This document shows positions 52,190 to 60,748 of a stretch of DNA of 64,000 nt, one piece after another. This stretch comes from Dialister hominis. Its GTDB lineage: Bacteria > Bacillota > Negativicutes > Veillonellales > Dialisteraceae. A program made the translations under genes and the position numbers. Within the stretch, counting starts at the first letter, position 1, and each line of letters opens with the position of its first letter. A model generated the notes under the pieces. The model had not been told where the DNA came from and did no database searches. It was given only the letters and a program-made list of their open reading frames with translations. The DNA is taken from contig NZ_AP019697.1 in NCBI RefSeq assembly GCF_007164725.1, positions 2,256,501 to 2,320,500 on the forward strand, written 5' to 3'.

Positions 52190-52762
52190 ATGTCAATGAT
52201 CGATTCAGAAGCACAGGACTTCACCGTCAGAGCCTACCAGGACTACGAATTCCGCCCCGTTACCAAAGAAGACCTGAAAGGGAAATGGAGCGTATTCTTC
52301 TTCTATCCGGCTGACTTCACCTTCGTCTGCCCGACCGAACTCCAGGACCTCCAGAACCACTACGAAGCATTCAAGAAGATCAGCTGTGAAATCTACTCCA
52401 TCTCCTGCGACTCCGTCTACGTCCACAAAGCATGGCACGACCACTCCCAGGCCATCGGAAAAGTAGAATTCCCCATGATTGGCGACCCCGGCCAGGTCCT
52501 CACCCGCGCCTTTGACGTCCTCGCCAAGAACGGAGAAGAATCCCAGAGAGCTACCTTCATCATCGATCCCAAGTGCCAGGTCGTAGGCTACGAAATCATC
52601 TCCTCCAACGTAGGAAGAGATGCCGAAGAACTCCTCAGAAAAGTAGAAGCCTGCCAGTTCGTCTACGAACACGGCGACATGATGTGCCCCGCAGCCTGGC
52701 ACCCCGGTGACACCCCGCTCGTACCGGGAAATGACTTGATTAGTGATATTAAAAAAAAATAA
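52190..52762 (+). CDS. ahpC: Peroxiredoxin AhpC
   Basis: The 190-residue protein is a typical 2-Cys peroxiredoxin. The peroxidatic Cys47 is in FYPADFTFVCPTEL and the resolving Cys166 in GDMMCPAAWHPGD. It reduces hydrogen peroxide and organic peroxides; the usual reductase AhpF is not adjacent, so thioredoxin-like partners may serve. Codon use is highly biased, which suggests strong expression. AGAGGAG precedes the start, and a terminator follows. Confidence 0.95.
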   Translation: MSMIDSEAQDFTVRAYQDYEFRPVTKEDLKGKWSVFFFYPADFTFVCPTELQDLQNHYEAFKKISCEIYSISCDSVYVHKAWHDHSQAIGKVEFPMIGDPGQVLTRAFDVLAKNGEESQRATFIIDPKCQVVGYEIISSNVGRDAEELLRKVEACQFVYEHGDMMCPAAWHPGDTPLVPGNDLISDIKKK

Positions 52763-52768
52763 GGAAAT

Positions 52769-52819
52769 AAAAAAGGAGCTGTAGCAAAATGATTGCACAT
52801 TTTGCCACAGCTCCTTTTT
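52769..52819. terminator. Terminator between ahpC and the convergent gene
   Basis: AAAAAGGAGCTGTaGCAAAATG and CATTTTGCcACAGCTCCTTTTT-type arms form a stem of about 18 bp with T runs on both strands. Confidence 0.85.
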
Positions 52820-52838
52820 CGCTTTTTCTTTCCTTATA

Positions 52839-53360
52839 TTATCTCTTCTTCAGTGACGGATTTCTTGTTTCAGCGATCCAGGACTTGAAGGTCTCTTCGC
52901 TGATGCCGAATTCCTGCTGGACGTAGGGAGCCCATTTCATGGACTTGCTGCGTGCTTTGACGATGTTTTCCATCAGGCTGCCTGTGTGCTGTTCGATGAG
53001 GTAGGCGAGGCGGAGCCAGTGGTTCGGGTAGCCTTCGGAAAGGAGTGTCTCTGCTCTCTTGGCATCCATGCCGTAGAAACGGTGGAGACGGTCGGCTCTG
53101 TGGGCGATGTAGCGTTTGCTGTAGATCTCCGGGGTCAGGCCGAGTTTCTTTTCGATGCGGCCCCATGGGTCGTCTTTTCTCATGTCGAGGATTTCGCCGG
53201 CTGTCTTGCCTGAGAGGCAGGAGAGGAGGGCGGCTTTGTCGACGTCGTTGAAGCGGAAGCCTCTGGAAAGGATTTCCTTCGCTTCGTCTTCAGGAATCTG
53301 GTATTTATGATGGATGCTGCGGATCTGGTCATCCATGGACATTTCGGTACTTCTCATCAT
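52839..53360 (-). CDS. Protein of unknown function
   Basis: The 173-residue protein is not recognised. It is helical and charged, without signal peptide or membrane segment. Residues such as IRSIHHKYQIPEDEAKEILSRGFRFNDVDKAAL and RLHRFYGMDAKRAETLLSEGYPNHW repeat a helix-turn pattern that could be two related units. TGGGCGGAGG-type ribosome-binding sequence (GGAGG) lies 11 bases before the first ATG; a second ATG follows six codons later. The gene is alone between ahpC and the acyl-CoA ligase, facing away from the latter. Confidence 0.65.
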   Translation of the reverse strand: MMRSTEMSMDDQIRSIHHKYQIPEDEAKEILSRGFRFNDVDKAALLSCLSGKTAGEILDMRKDDPWGRIEKKLGLTPEIYSKRYIAHRADRLHRFYGMDAKRAETLLSEGYPNHWLRLAYLIEQHTGSLMENIVKARSKSMKWAPYVQQEFGISEETFKSWIAETRNPSLKKR

Positions 53361-53542
53361 GGAAAGTGCCTCCTTTATAAAAATTTTATGATACTTTCTA
53401 ATTATATCATAAGAATTGAATAAGAAATTTCATAGGATGATAGAAAATAGAGATACAAAGTGACGGGTTCCGCATGAAATTTGAAACAAAACGTGTTTTT
53501 TGTTAAAATAACAACGTTATTCTATTTTTCCCCGAGAGGTGA

Positions 53543-54985
53543 ATGATGTTTTTACATGAGATTATAAAGGGTGCCGATCCGGCGCATCTGGTGTTCGAAG
53601 GCGATGCCGTCGTCACCTATGGCGAGCTGGAAAAAACAGTCGCCCGCTACAGAAATACGCTGTATGAAATGGGAGTCCGCCAAGGGGAACGTGTAGGCCT
53701 CTATACCGCCAACCGCGCAGAATTCGTCTACGTATTCATGGCAGTGGTCAGCCTTGGCGCTATTATCATCCCGATCAACAATTCGCTCGTCGACCGCGAA
53801 GTGGATTACATCCTCCGCGATTCCGGTTCCATGCTGCTCATCACGGACACTGTGCTGGAAGTTTCCTGCCCGTCCATCGGCATCCATGACCTGGACTACA
53901 AGACAAAGAAGGAAATCGCACCGGCTGCCCCGGATTTCCCGGAAGATGTTACCGAAGATGACGTCTGCGCGCTGGTTTATACGTCCGGCACGACAGGAAG
54001 CCCGAAGGGTGCTATGCTGACGCACAGGAACCTCGTGTCGAATGTGGAGCAGTACCTGCAGCGCATCACTTTCGTACCGGAAGACAAGGTCCTCTGCGTC
54101 CTGCCGATGTTCCACGCTTATGGCCTCACGACCGTCGTCAATGCCGGCCTCTACGCGCATGCGACCATCGTCATCCTGCGCTCGAAGAGCCCGTCTGAAA
54201 TCACGAACACGATCGTGGAACATTCCGTGACAATTGCCATCATGGTACCGCCGATGTACAACCTCCTGGCCCGCCGCGGCGAGCCGGAAGTCATGAAATC
54301 CGTGCATACCTTCATTTCCGGAGGCGCATCGATTCCGCAGCCTGTATCCCAGGCATTCCACAACCGCTACCACCATCCGGTTCAGGAAGGCTACGGTCTG
54401 ACCGAAGCATCTCCGGTCGTCTGCATGATGCCGGCCGGAAAACCTAAGTACCTGACAAGCGGCCCCGTCCTTCCGGGCGTCGAAGCCTATGTCAGGACAG
54501 AATCCGGCGGCCCGTACGTGCCGGGCACCGTGGGCGAGCTCATGGTCCGCGGCAGCAACGTCATGAAAGGCTACTGGGAAAAGCCCGAGGAGACCAGGAA
54601 AGTCCTCACCGAGAACGGATGGCTCCATACGGGCGATCTGGCGTACATGGATGACGAACAGTACATCTATATCGTCGATCGTATCAAAGATTTGATCATA
54701 ATGAACGGGGAAAACATTTACCCCGGTGAAGTCGAAGACTGCATCTACGAAGTGGAAGGCGTCGGCGAATGCGCCGTCGTCGGTCATCCGGACCCGCTCC
54801 GCGGCCAGGCCGTGTGGGCATACGTCGTCATGAAGGACGGCTATGAGTTCGATGAAATGAAGATCAGAAGGCACATGTCCAAGAACATCGCCAGCTACAA
54901 GATCCCGCGCCGCTTCATCCCAATGGATGCCCTCCCGAAGAACGCGACAGGAAAGATCCTGAAACGCGCCCTCCAGGACAACTAA
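53543..54985 (+). CDS. AMP-forming acyl-CoA ligase (long-chain fatty acid type)
   Basis: The 480-residue enzyme has the adenylate-forming motifs: the P-loop YTSGTTGSPKG (about 147), YGLTEASPVV, the GWLHTGDLAYMDD segment, DRIKDLIIMNGENIYPGEVE and the catalytic Lys in PKNATGKILKRAL. This pattern fits FadD-like ligases that activate fatty acids, though medium-chain or aryl acids are possible. AGAGGTGA precedes the start. TTGTT-aaaat-AACAA lies just before the gene. It is followed by a terminator and by purA with its own promoter. Confidence 0.88.
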   Translation: MMFLHEIIKGADPAHLVFEGDAVVTYGELEKTVARYRNTLYEMGVRQGERVGLYTANRAEFVYVFMAVVSLGAIIIPINNSLVDREVDYILRDSGSMLLITDTVLEVSCPSIGIHDLDYKTKKEIAPAAPDFPEDVTEDDVCALVYTSGTTGSPKGAMLTHRNLVSNVEQYLQRITFVPEDKVLCVLPMFHAYGLTTVVNAGLYAHATIVILRSKSPSEITNTIVEHSVTIAIMVPPMYNLLARRGEPEVMKSVHTFISGGASIPQPVSQAFHNRYHHPVQEGYGLTEASPVVCMMPAGKPKYLTSGPVLPGVEAYVRTESGGPYVPGTVGELMVRGSNVMKGYWEKPEETRKVLTENGWLHTGDLAYMDDEQYIYIVDRIKDLIIMNGENIYPGEVEDCIYEVEGVGECAVVGHPDPLRGQAVWAYVVMKDGYEFDEMKIRRHMSKNIASYKIPRRFIPMDALPKNATGKILKRALQDN

Positions 54986-55003
54986 GACTGACCGGAAATC
55001 CCC

Positions 55004-55056
55004 GAAAAAAGGGGAGCTGCGACAAAATCCGCAATCGTTTTGTCGCAGCTCCTTTC
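55004..55056 (+). terminator. Terminator of acyl-CoA ligase gene
   Basis: GGAGCTGCGACAAAA and TTTTGTCGCAGCTCC form a 15-bp stem. Confidence 0.88.
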
Positions 55057-55120
55057 ATGTCTTTATTGGACAAACGGCCGTTTTTGATTCGAAGGAAATC
55101 ACGCCCATCGGGCGGGTTTA

Positions 55121-55129
55121 TGCTATAAT
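55121..55129 (+). promoter_or_regulatory. Extended -10 promoter of purA
   Basis: TGCTATAAT (TGnTATAAT) lies 100 bases before purA and just after a GCCC-atc-GGGC inverted repeat. Confidence 0.6.
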
Positions 55130-55228
55130 AATTTTGTATGGAGTCTTGAAAGACTAATATTTTTTGACTCCGCAGTTTCGCATGCAAGGAAACCGCGGGC
55201 ATTCCTCAACAGGAAGGAAGAAGGACAC

Positions 55229-56512
55229 ATGGCAACAGCAATGGTAATCGGCGCCCAGTGGGGCGATGAAGGCAAAGGCAAGATCGTTGATTATCTCGCC
55301 GCGAAGGCAGACGTCGTAGTACGTTCTCAGGGAGGAAACAACGCAGGCCATACAGTCGTAACGGGAGGCAAAGCATATCCGCTGCGCCTGATGCCAAGCG
55401 GCATCATGTACCCGGGAACGATCTGCATCGTCGGCACAGGCGTCGTCGTCGATCCAAAGAGTCTTCTCGAAGAAATGGAAAACCTTGAAAAACAGGGCAT
55501 CGACGCAAAACACCTTCAGATCTCCACGAGAGCACAGGTCGTATTCCCATACCACATCCGTCTCGATGAAGCCGAAGAATCCCGCAAGGGCAGCCGCAAG
55601 ATCGGCACAACAAAGAACGGCATCGGACCGTGCTACGCAGACAAGATCAACCGTATCGGCATCCGCATCTGCGACCTCATGGACGAGGAAACTTTTGCTG
55701 AAAAACTGAAATACAACGTAGAACAGAAAAACCTGCTCCTCGAAAAACTCTACGGCATGGAAGGCTTCGACTACGAAACCATGCTCAATGACTACCTCGG
55801 ATACGCAGAAAAACTCCGTCCGTACGTCAAAGACACCAACTACACCGTCCAGCAGCTCGTCAAAGAAGGCAAGAACGTCCTCTTCGAAGGCGCTCAGGCA
55901 TCTATGCTCGACTGCGACAACGGCACCTATCCGTACGTCACCTCTTCCCATCCGACCGCCGGCGGCGCATGCATCGGCGCAGGCATCGGACCGCACATGA
56001 TGCAGAACATCTTCGGCGTCGTCAAAGCATACAGCACCCGCGTAGGCGAAGGCCCGTTCCCTACAGAACTCCATGACGAAACCGGCGAATACCTGAGAAA
56101 CACCGCTCACGAATTCGGCACCGTCACAGGCCGCCCGCGCCGCATCGGCTGGCTCGACACCCGCGCCGTCCGCTACGCAGCAGCCCTGAACTCCTTCGAT
56201 TACCTCGCCATCACCCGCCTCGACATCTTAGACGGCATGGAAGAAATCAAAGTCTGCACAGGCTATGAATACGAAGGCAAAGAAGTAGAAGAATACCCGG
56301 CTGACCTGAAATTCCTGGGCAAGATCACCCCGGTCTATAAGACATTCAAAGGCTGGAAAGAAAAAATCAGCGACATCCGCGATTACAATGAACTCCCGGC
56401 CCTCTGCCGCGAATACCTCGAAGGCATCTCCAAACTCATCGGAGTACCGATCGGCATCGTATCCGTAGGCCCAAGCCGCGAACAGACCATTGTCCTCAAA
56501 GACGTATTCTAA
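55229..56512 (+). CDS. purA: Adenylosuccinate synthetase
   Basis: The 427-residue enzyme joins IMP and aspartate with GTP hydrolysis in AMP synthesis. The GTP-binding loop is GDEGKGK (12-18), followed by VRSQGGNNAGHTVV, IGTTKNGIGPCYADK, the switch LFEGAQASMLD, TGRPRRIGWLD and GVPIGIVSVGPSREQT at the end. Length and motifs are standard. AGGAAGGAAG precedes the ATG, and a strong terminator follows. Confidence 0.97.
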   Translation: MATAMVIGAQWGDEGKGKIVDYLAAKADVVVRSQGGNNAGHTVVTGGKAYPLRLMPSGIMYPGTICIVGTGVVVDPKSLLEEMENLEKQGIDAKHLQISTRAQVVFPYHIRLDEAEESRKGSRKIGTTKNGIGPCYADKINRIGIRICDLMDEETFAEKLKYNVEQKNLLLEKLYGMEGFDYETMLNDYLGYAEKLRPYVKDTNYTVQQLVKEGKNVLFEGAQASMLDCDNGTYPYVTSSHPTAGGACIGAGIGPHMMQNIFGVVKAYSTRVGEGPFPTELHDETGEYLRNTAHEFGTVTGRPRRIGWLDTRAVRYAAALNSFDYLAITRLDILDGMEEIKVCTGYEYEGKEVEEYPADLKFLGKITPVYKTFKGWKEKISDIRDYNELPALCREYLEGISKLIGVPIGIVSVGPSREQTIVLKDVF

Positions 56513-56531
56513 GATTAGAATAAGAATAGGG

Positions 56532-56563
56532 AACCCCCCGAAGCCAAGCTTCGGGGGGTTTTG
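56532..56563 (+). terminator. Terminator of purA
   Basis: AACCCCCCGAAGC and GCTTCGGGGGGTTTT form a 13-bp stem. Confidence 0.92.
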
Positions 56564-56839
56564 TCGTGGGGGGAAAAGGGGAGAGAAAACAGGAAAACCG
56601 CCCAGGGGCGAGGGAAAAGAGAAAACCGGACAACCGCTGCGCGGGAAAAACCGCAGAAAAGCAAAGGTACGCTTTCCGTTTAGAAAAGATGGGAAAGGAA
56701 GCTCTTTCTTATCAAACCTTCACAACCGCCCCAAGGTGCGAATGGGAACACCATACGACCAAGGCTTCGCCTTGTGGAGATGAACCTCCTCAGGCGCAAT
56801 GCGCGCCAGCTCCCCCTACGGGGCGTCGAGTGCTATGCT
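56564..56839. repeat. Degenerate repeat sequence between purA and IS3 element
   Basis: 56745-56830 is a minus-strand variant of the TGTCCCCGT family (AGGCTTCGCCT, GATGAACCTCCTC, GCTCCCCCTACGGGG). 56564-56744 is purine-rich and shows no gene. Confidence 0.6.
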
Positions 56840-56947
56840 AAAACTGGACAGGGGTGGGATAAGAATTTAGACAGCCTTTGTAGTATATTGGAATCAGAAT
56901 TAAAAACATTGGACGCCACATTCAGATTTCATACAGGAGGCAGTCTT

Positions 56948-57319
56948 ATGAAGTACACAAAGAAAGAGCGTATGAACATTGGTCGCCAGATTTATGAGGA
57001 TCAAATCAATAAATACGAAGCTGCAGGCAAATACGGCATCAGTGCTCAAACTGCTAGAGAATATATGAGGATGTATAGGAACACAAACCATCTTCCACCT
57101 AAAACATCCAAGCCCCGTGATTACGGTCTTGCCAAAGCAAAAGTTATTCCTGAAGCGGCCAAACTCGATGAATACCAGAAAATGTCCAAGGAAGATCTCA
57201 TCAGCGCCTTGATTGATGCCAGGATAAGAGAAGAGCGGCTGAAGCTTGGTTACGAAGTAGTAGAAGAAGATGATTCAAAAAAAAAGCTCATTACTTACGT
57301 CAAAAAGACTGCGAAGTAA
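56948..57319 (+). CDS. IS3-family transposase OrfA
   Basis: The 123-residue protein contains an HTH (IGRQIYEDQINKYEAAGKYGISAQTAREYMRMY) and a helical end SKEDLISALIDARIREERLKLGYEVVEE, the leucine-zipper-like region of OrfA. CAGGAGG precedes the start at 56948. Within its last codons a run of nine A (57277-57285) before G is the signal for -1 frameshifting into OrfB. Confidence 0.88.
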   Translation: MKYTKKERMNIGRQIYEDQINKYEAAGKYGISAQTAREYMRMYRNTNHLPPKTSKPRDYGLAKAKVIPEAAKLDEYQKMSKEDLISALIDARIREERLKLGYEVVEEDDSKKKLITYVKKTAK

Positions 57320-58167
57320 TCGTCGCGCTTTCCGGCTCCTTCCCTGTCGAATTGCTTTGTGAAAGGCTGGGTATTCCGCGTAGCAGCTTCTACTATTGGC
57401 TGTATCATACCAGGCATCCTTCTGAACAAAAGAATCGTCTTTTGGATACCATAGAACTGCTCAAGGAATGGCATAAGAAGTATCCATCCCACGGATACCG
57501 CTGGCTAAGGGCCAAGCTTCTGCTTGACACAGGCCTCTTCATGTCTGAATCATACGCCTATAAATGCTGTCGTTTGGCCGGGATCAAGAGTGTTTCCAAA
57601 CACTATAAGTACAAAAAGCCTGGTGAATCCAGGACTTATCCAAATCTGCTGCTTGCAGGGATTAACATAGATGGGCCCTCGCAATGTATTGTGTCTGACA
57701 TGACTGCATTCTACGTAAAGAACACATACTATGAGCTGACGATATATATGGATCTTTGGAATAACGAGATTGTCGCCCACGCACTTTCCTCAAGGCGTGG
57801 AGACCGTATGACATATATTAACGGACTGCACGACTACCTTGAATTTACGAAGAAATTCCCCGGCGTTAAGCATATTCTTCATTCTGATCAGGGATCAGTA
57901 TATGCATCAAAGGATTTCAACCAGCTGCTCCCGGCGTATAACATCACACGATCCATGTCCAGAGCAGGAACGCCAACGGATAATGCAGCCATGGAATCCA
58001 TTAATGGATGGATGAAAGCCGAGCTGTTTTCAGATTTTCATATTACTTCAACAGAGGGCGTAGCGGGTCAGATTGATGAATACGTCAAGTTCTTTAATGA
58101 AGAGCGCCCGGCATATGCACTGGAGTACCTTACACCAAAGCAGTACAGAGAAAAATATGGTTTTTAA
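57274..58167 (+). CDS. IS3-family transposase OrfB
   Basis: The frame is open from 57274 and is reached by a -1 slip on A9 at 57277-57285. It reads VALSGSFPVELLCERLGIPRSSFYYW, then the rve integrase domain: SDMTAFYVKN (first Asp), HSDQGSVYAS (second Asp) and NAAMESINGWMK with the catalytic Glu, ending YLTPKQYREKY. All three catalytic residues are present, so the element may be active. Confidence 0.9.
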   Translation, partial: FKKKAHYLRQKDCEVIVALSGSFPVELLCERLGIPRSSFYYWLYHTRHPSEQKNRLLDTIELLKEWHKKYPSHGYRWLRAKLLLDTGLFMSESYAYKCCRLAGIKSVSKHYKYKKPGESRTYPNLLLAGINIDGPSQCIVSDMTAFYVKNTYYELTIYMDLWNNEIVAHALSSRRGDRMTYINGLHDYLEFTKKFPGVKHILHSDQGSVYASKDFNQLLPAYNITRSMSRAGTPTDNAAMESINGWMKAELFSDFHITSTEGVAGQIDEYVKFFNEERPAYALEYLTPKQYREKYGF

Positions 58168-58199
58168 GCAGGTTAATGCCTTTTGTCCAAATTAAGAGT

Positions 58200-58731
58200 T
58201 ACACAATTTCATTTAATTTCACTTATTTAATTTTTTGACATCTAATTTTTGAGATTTTGTGTCCAAAATACGTTGACCAGTGCAAATGATTGGCTGACCG
58301 CTCCTTCCCCGCTGGGGCAGGTCAAAACCTTCCGCATCGACGCGAATCACCTTTATCAACTGCGATGTACTGAGTCCTGATTTTCAGGGCCGTAGGCCGG
58401 TCTTAACCTTGCTCCGGGAGGAGAAGGTGGCGGCGGAGCCGACGGATGAGTTGTATTTCCTCAAGGCGTCAGCCTTGGTTGTAAGGTTTTTATCGAGCAA
58501 CGCGAGGTTTAAGGGAGTTAACCTTGCTCCGGGAGGAGAAGGTGGGAAATTTTTGCTTTTTAAAAATTTCTCGGATGAGATGTAGTTTCTAGGACATGGG
58601 CCGGCTGTATGGTTTTATCATCATTCCTCCGCTCCCGCCATCGCCGCTAAAAATCCAAGGTACGCCTCACACTCAATAGACTCTTTCCTATTACACCTTC
58701 ACAATAGCGATGTACTGAATCCGGAGGGGAC
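58200..58731. repeat. Dispersed repeat cluster between two IS3 elements
   Basis: 58303-58382 matches 35838-35917 (CCCCGCTGGGGCAGGTCAAA). 58386-58495 and 58505-58618 are two GGCCGTAGG/GACCTTGCTCC units in tandem, the second with AATTTTTGCTTTTTAAAAAT. No gene is seen. Confidence 0.75.
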
Positions 58732-60452
58732 GCGGACAAAAAGTTGGACCAATTGACAGAGGTGTCAGGAGGTCAATTTATGTATTCGCATGAAGAACGC
58801 TTAAAGGCAGTCAAACTGCACGTCGATTCGGGCATGGGGCTCAAAGGCATTATGAGAACGCTCGGCTATCCTCACGACATAAAAGTGTTGCGTCAATGGT
58901 GCCGGGAATTCAAGTTCTCCAGAGAGATTCACGAAGTAGACGGATTTGATGACGGATATTCTCTCAAACAAAAAACATTAGCCGTCAAATACTTCGTAAA
59001 TTGCGGCGATCTGCGGCGCACCATCAGGGAAATAGGCTATCCCAGCAGCACGCAGAGATTGAAAATATGGGTTGAGAAATACAACCTTAACGAAAACGAT
59101 CATTGGCAAGCTGACCAGAACCCTGTAAAATGGGGGCAAGATCGACAGACGGGAAGCAGTCCACTGATTCAGGAGAATCCATTCGAAGAAATTGAGATAG
59201 CCTCTAACGCTATCTACAAGGACTTAGGCTTCCTCGAGGAATTGTTCCAAAGGAGGCTGGCAACAATGTCTAAAAAGGACTCGGAAGTAACGATTGAATC
59301 TTTAAAAGAAGAAATGCAAGTACTGCTTAGAAATATGGAAAACCTCCGCAAAGAGAATAAAGCATTGCTGAAAGCCAATCAGTCACTGGGAGAGAAGACG
59401 AAGTCTCTTGATGAAAAGTGCCAGACACTTGCGAAAGAGTATAAGGAGCTTGGCGAGCAGACTCTTATTAAACGGATCGAGTACGAAGCCCTCGAGATAG
59501 CTGCAGAAACAATAAAAAAAGAAGAGGGCATCAGTCTAAAAACACTGACCAATCGGGAAAAAGCCATCGTGATTGATGCCCTTCTGAGCCGCAGCAAGTA
59601 TCCCCTGAAGAAACTGCTGACGGTGCTAAATATGGCTAAAGCCTCATATTTCTACCAGAAATCCGCTATGAAGGCGGGAGATAAATATGCGGAAATACGC
59701 GAAACCATCAAAGACAAATTTAAGAAGAACCGGTCGGTTTATGGTTACCGGAGAATCTGGTTAGCGCTCAGAAAAGATGGAAAAATTCTTTCTGAGAAGC
59801 TCGTCCGCCGCTTTATGAAAGAGGATCATCTGGTTCCATACCGCAAAAAAGCTAAAAAGTATAACTCCTACAAAGGAGAAATTTCACCTGCCCCTAATCT
59901 CGTTAACAGGAATTTTCATGCCGACGAATTAGGAAAGCTGCTTCTCACAGATATTACGGAATTCCACATATCTGCAGGGAAAGTATACCTGTCAGCTATA
60001 ACTGACGTCTTTGACGGCAAGATTGTCGCATGGACGATCGGCACGTCGCCGAATGCCAAACTGGTCAATACCATGCTGGTAAAAGCGAGAGAGGCCCTGG
60101 GCGATGACAAGCATCCTATCGTTCATTCAGACCGCGGTATACATTACCAATGGCCTGGATGGATCGCCTTGATGAAGAAATTCGGCTGGACAAGATCCAT
60201 GTCGAAAAAAGGGTGCTCGCCGGATAATGCTGCTTGTGAAGGTGTCTTTGGAAGAGTAAAAAACGAAATGTTCTATAATAGAAGCTGGATAGGTGTATCC
60301 ATTAAAGAATTCATAGCTTACCTAGACGATTATCTTCATTGGTATAATGAAGACCGAATTAAAATTACCTTGGGCGGCATGAGTCCAGTAGAATACAGAG
60401 AAAGCTTAGGGATAATGTAAGTACTACCAGAATGGTCCAAAAAAATATCCGC
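58732..60452 (+). mobile_element. IS3-family insertion sequence with a single long ORF
   Basis: The left end GCGGACAAAAAGTTGGACCA (58732) and the inverted right end GCGGATATTTTTTTGGACCA (60452) share GCGGA and TTGGACCA. A single transposase gene fills the element. No target duplication was evident. Confidence 0.82.
58780..60420 (+). CDS. IS3-family transposase, single-frame
   Basis: From the ATG at 58780 (AGGAGG nine bases upstream) the protein has 546 residues. Two HTH segments come first (HEERLKAVKLHVDSGMGLKGIMRTLGYP and SLKQKTLAVKYFVNCGDLRRTIREIGYP), then a long coiled coil (about 180-245, LRNMENLRKENKALLKAN). The rve domain follows: TDITEFHIS (Asp), HSDRGIHYQ (Asp) and NAACEGVFGRVKNE (Glu). 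Most IS3 elements make this product by frameshifting between two frames; here one frame encodes it all. Confidence 0.9.
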   Translation: MYSHEERLKAVKLHVDSGMGLKGIMRTLGYPHDIKVLRQWCREFKFSREIHEVDGFDDGYSLKQKTLAVKYFVNCGDLRRTIREIGYPSSTQRLKIWVEKYNLNENDHWQADQNPVKWGQDRQTGSSPLIQENPFEEIEIASNAIYKDLGFLEELFQRRLATMSKKDSEVTIESLKEEMQVLLRNMENLRKENKALLKANQSLGEKTKSLDEKCQTLAKEYKELGEQTLIKRIEYEALEIAAETIKKEEGISLKTLTNREKAIVIDALLSRSKYPLKKLLTVLNMAKASYFYQKSAMKAGDKYAEIRETIKDKFKKNRSVYGYRRIWLALRKDGKILSEKLVRRFMKEDHLVPYRKKAKKYNSYKGEISPAPNLVNRNFHADELGKLLLTDITEFHISAGKVYLSAITDVFDGKIVAWTIGTSPNAKLVNTMLVKAREALGDDKHPIVHSDRGIHYQWPGWIALMKKFGWTRSMSKKGCSPDNAACEGVFGRVKNEMFYNRSWIGVSIKEFIAYLDDYLHWYNEDRIKITLGGMSPVEYRESLGIM

Positions 60453-60469
60453 ACCCCCGGATCTCCTAG

Positions 60470-60560
60470 ACGAGAAAGCTGTCCCCGTTAGGGGAAAGTG
60501 GCGCGCATGCGCCGAAAGGGGTTCATTACCACGCAGGAAAGCTGCGGTTGTCTGGTTTTC
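60470..60560 (+). repeat. Dispersed repeat (TGTCCCCGTTAGGGG family), plus orientation
   Basis: AGCTGTCCCCGTTAGGGGAA, GTGGCGCGCATGCGC, GAAAGGGGTTCATTACCACG and GCTGCGGTTGTCTGG occur in order. It begins about 18 bases after the end of the IS3 element. Confidence 0.8.
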
Positions 60561-60653
60561 TTGTCAATATTTCCCCACATCCACTCCATTTTCACAAATA
60601 TCCCCCTCCCTCATCCTCCCATTTCCTCTGATTTTCTTCTGATTGTGGGATTG

Positions 60654-60662
60654 TGATATAAT
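60654..60662 (+). promoter_or_regulatory. Extended -10 promoter of the PBP gene
   Basis: TGATATAAT (TGnTATAAT) lies about 87 bases before the gene; a -35 box is not obvious. Confidence 0.55.
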
Positions 60663-60748
60663 ATGAATGATTATTGTTTTTTTATCAAAAGTCAGCTATC
60701 CGTTTTGACGGGGCTCTCACAATTTGCATAGGAGTGCGCGTTTAGTTT

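Larger units (their letters stand above)
56840..58193 (+). mobile_element. IS3-family insertion sequence (orfA/orfB type)
   Basis: Two overlapping frames with an A9 slippery run make up a classic IS3-family element. The ends are approximate: TAAAACTGGACAGGGG on the left and, inverted, TTAATTTGGACAAAAGG on the right share TGGACA. No clear 3-bp target duplication was identified. Confidence 0.8.
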
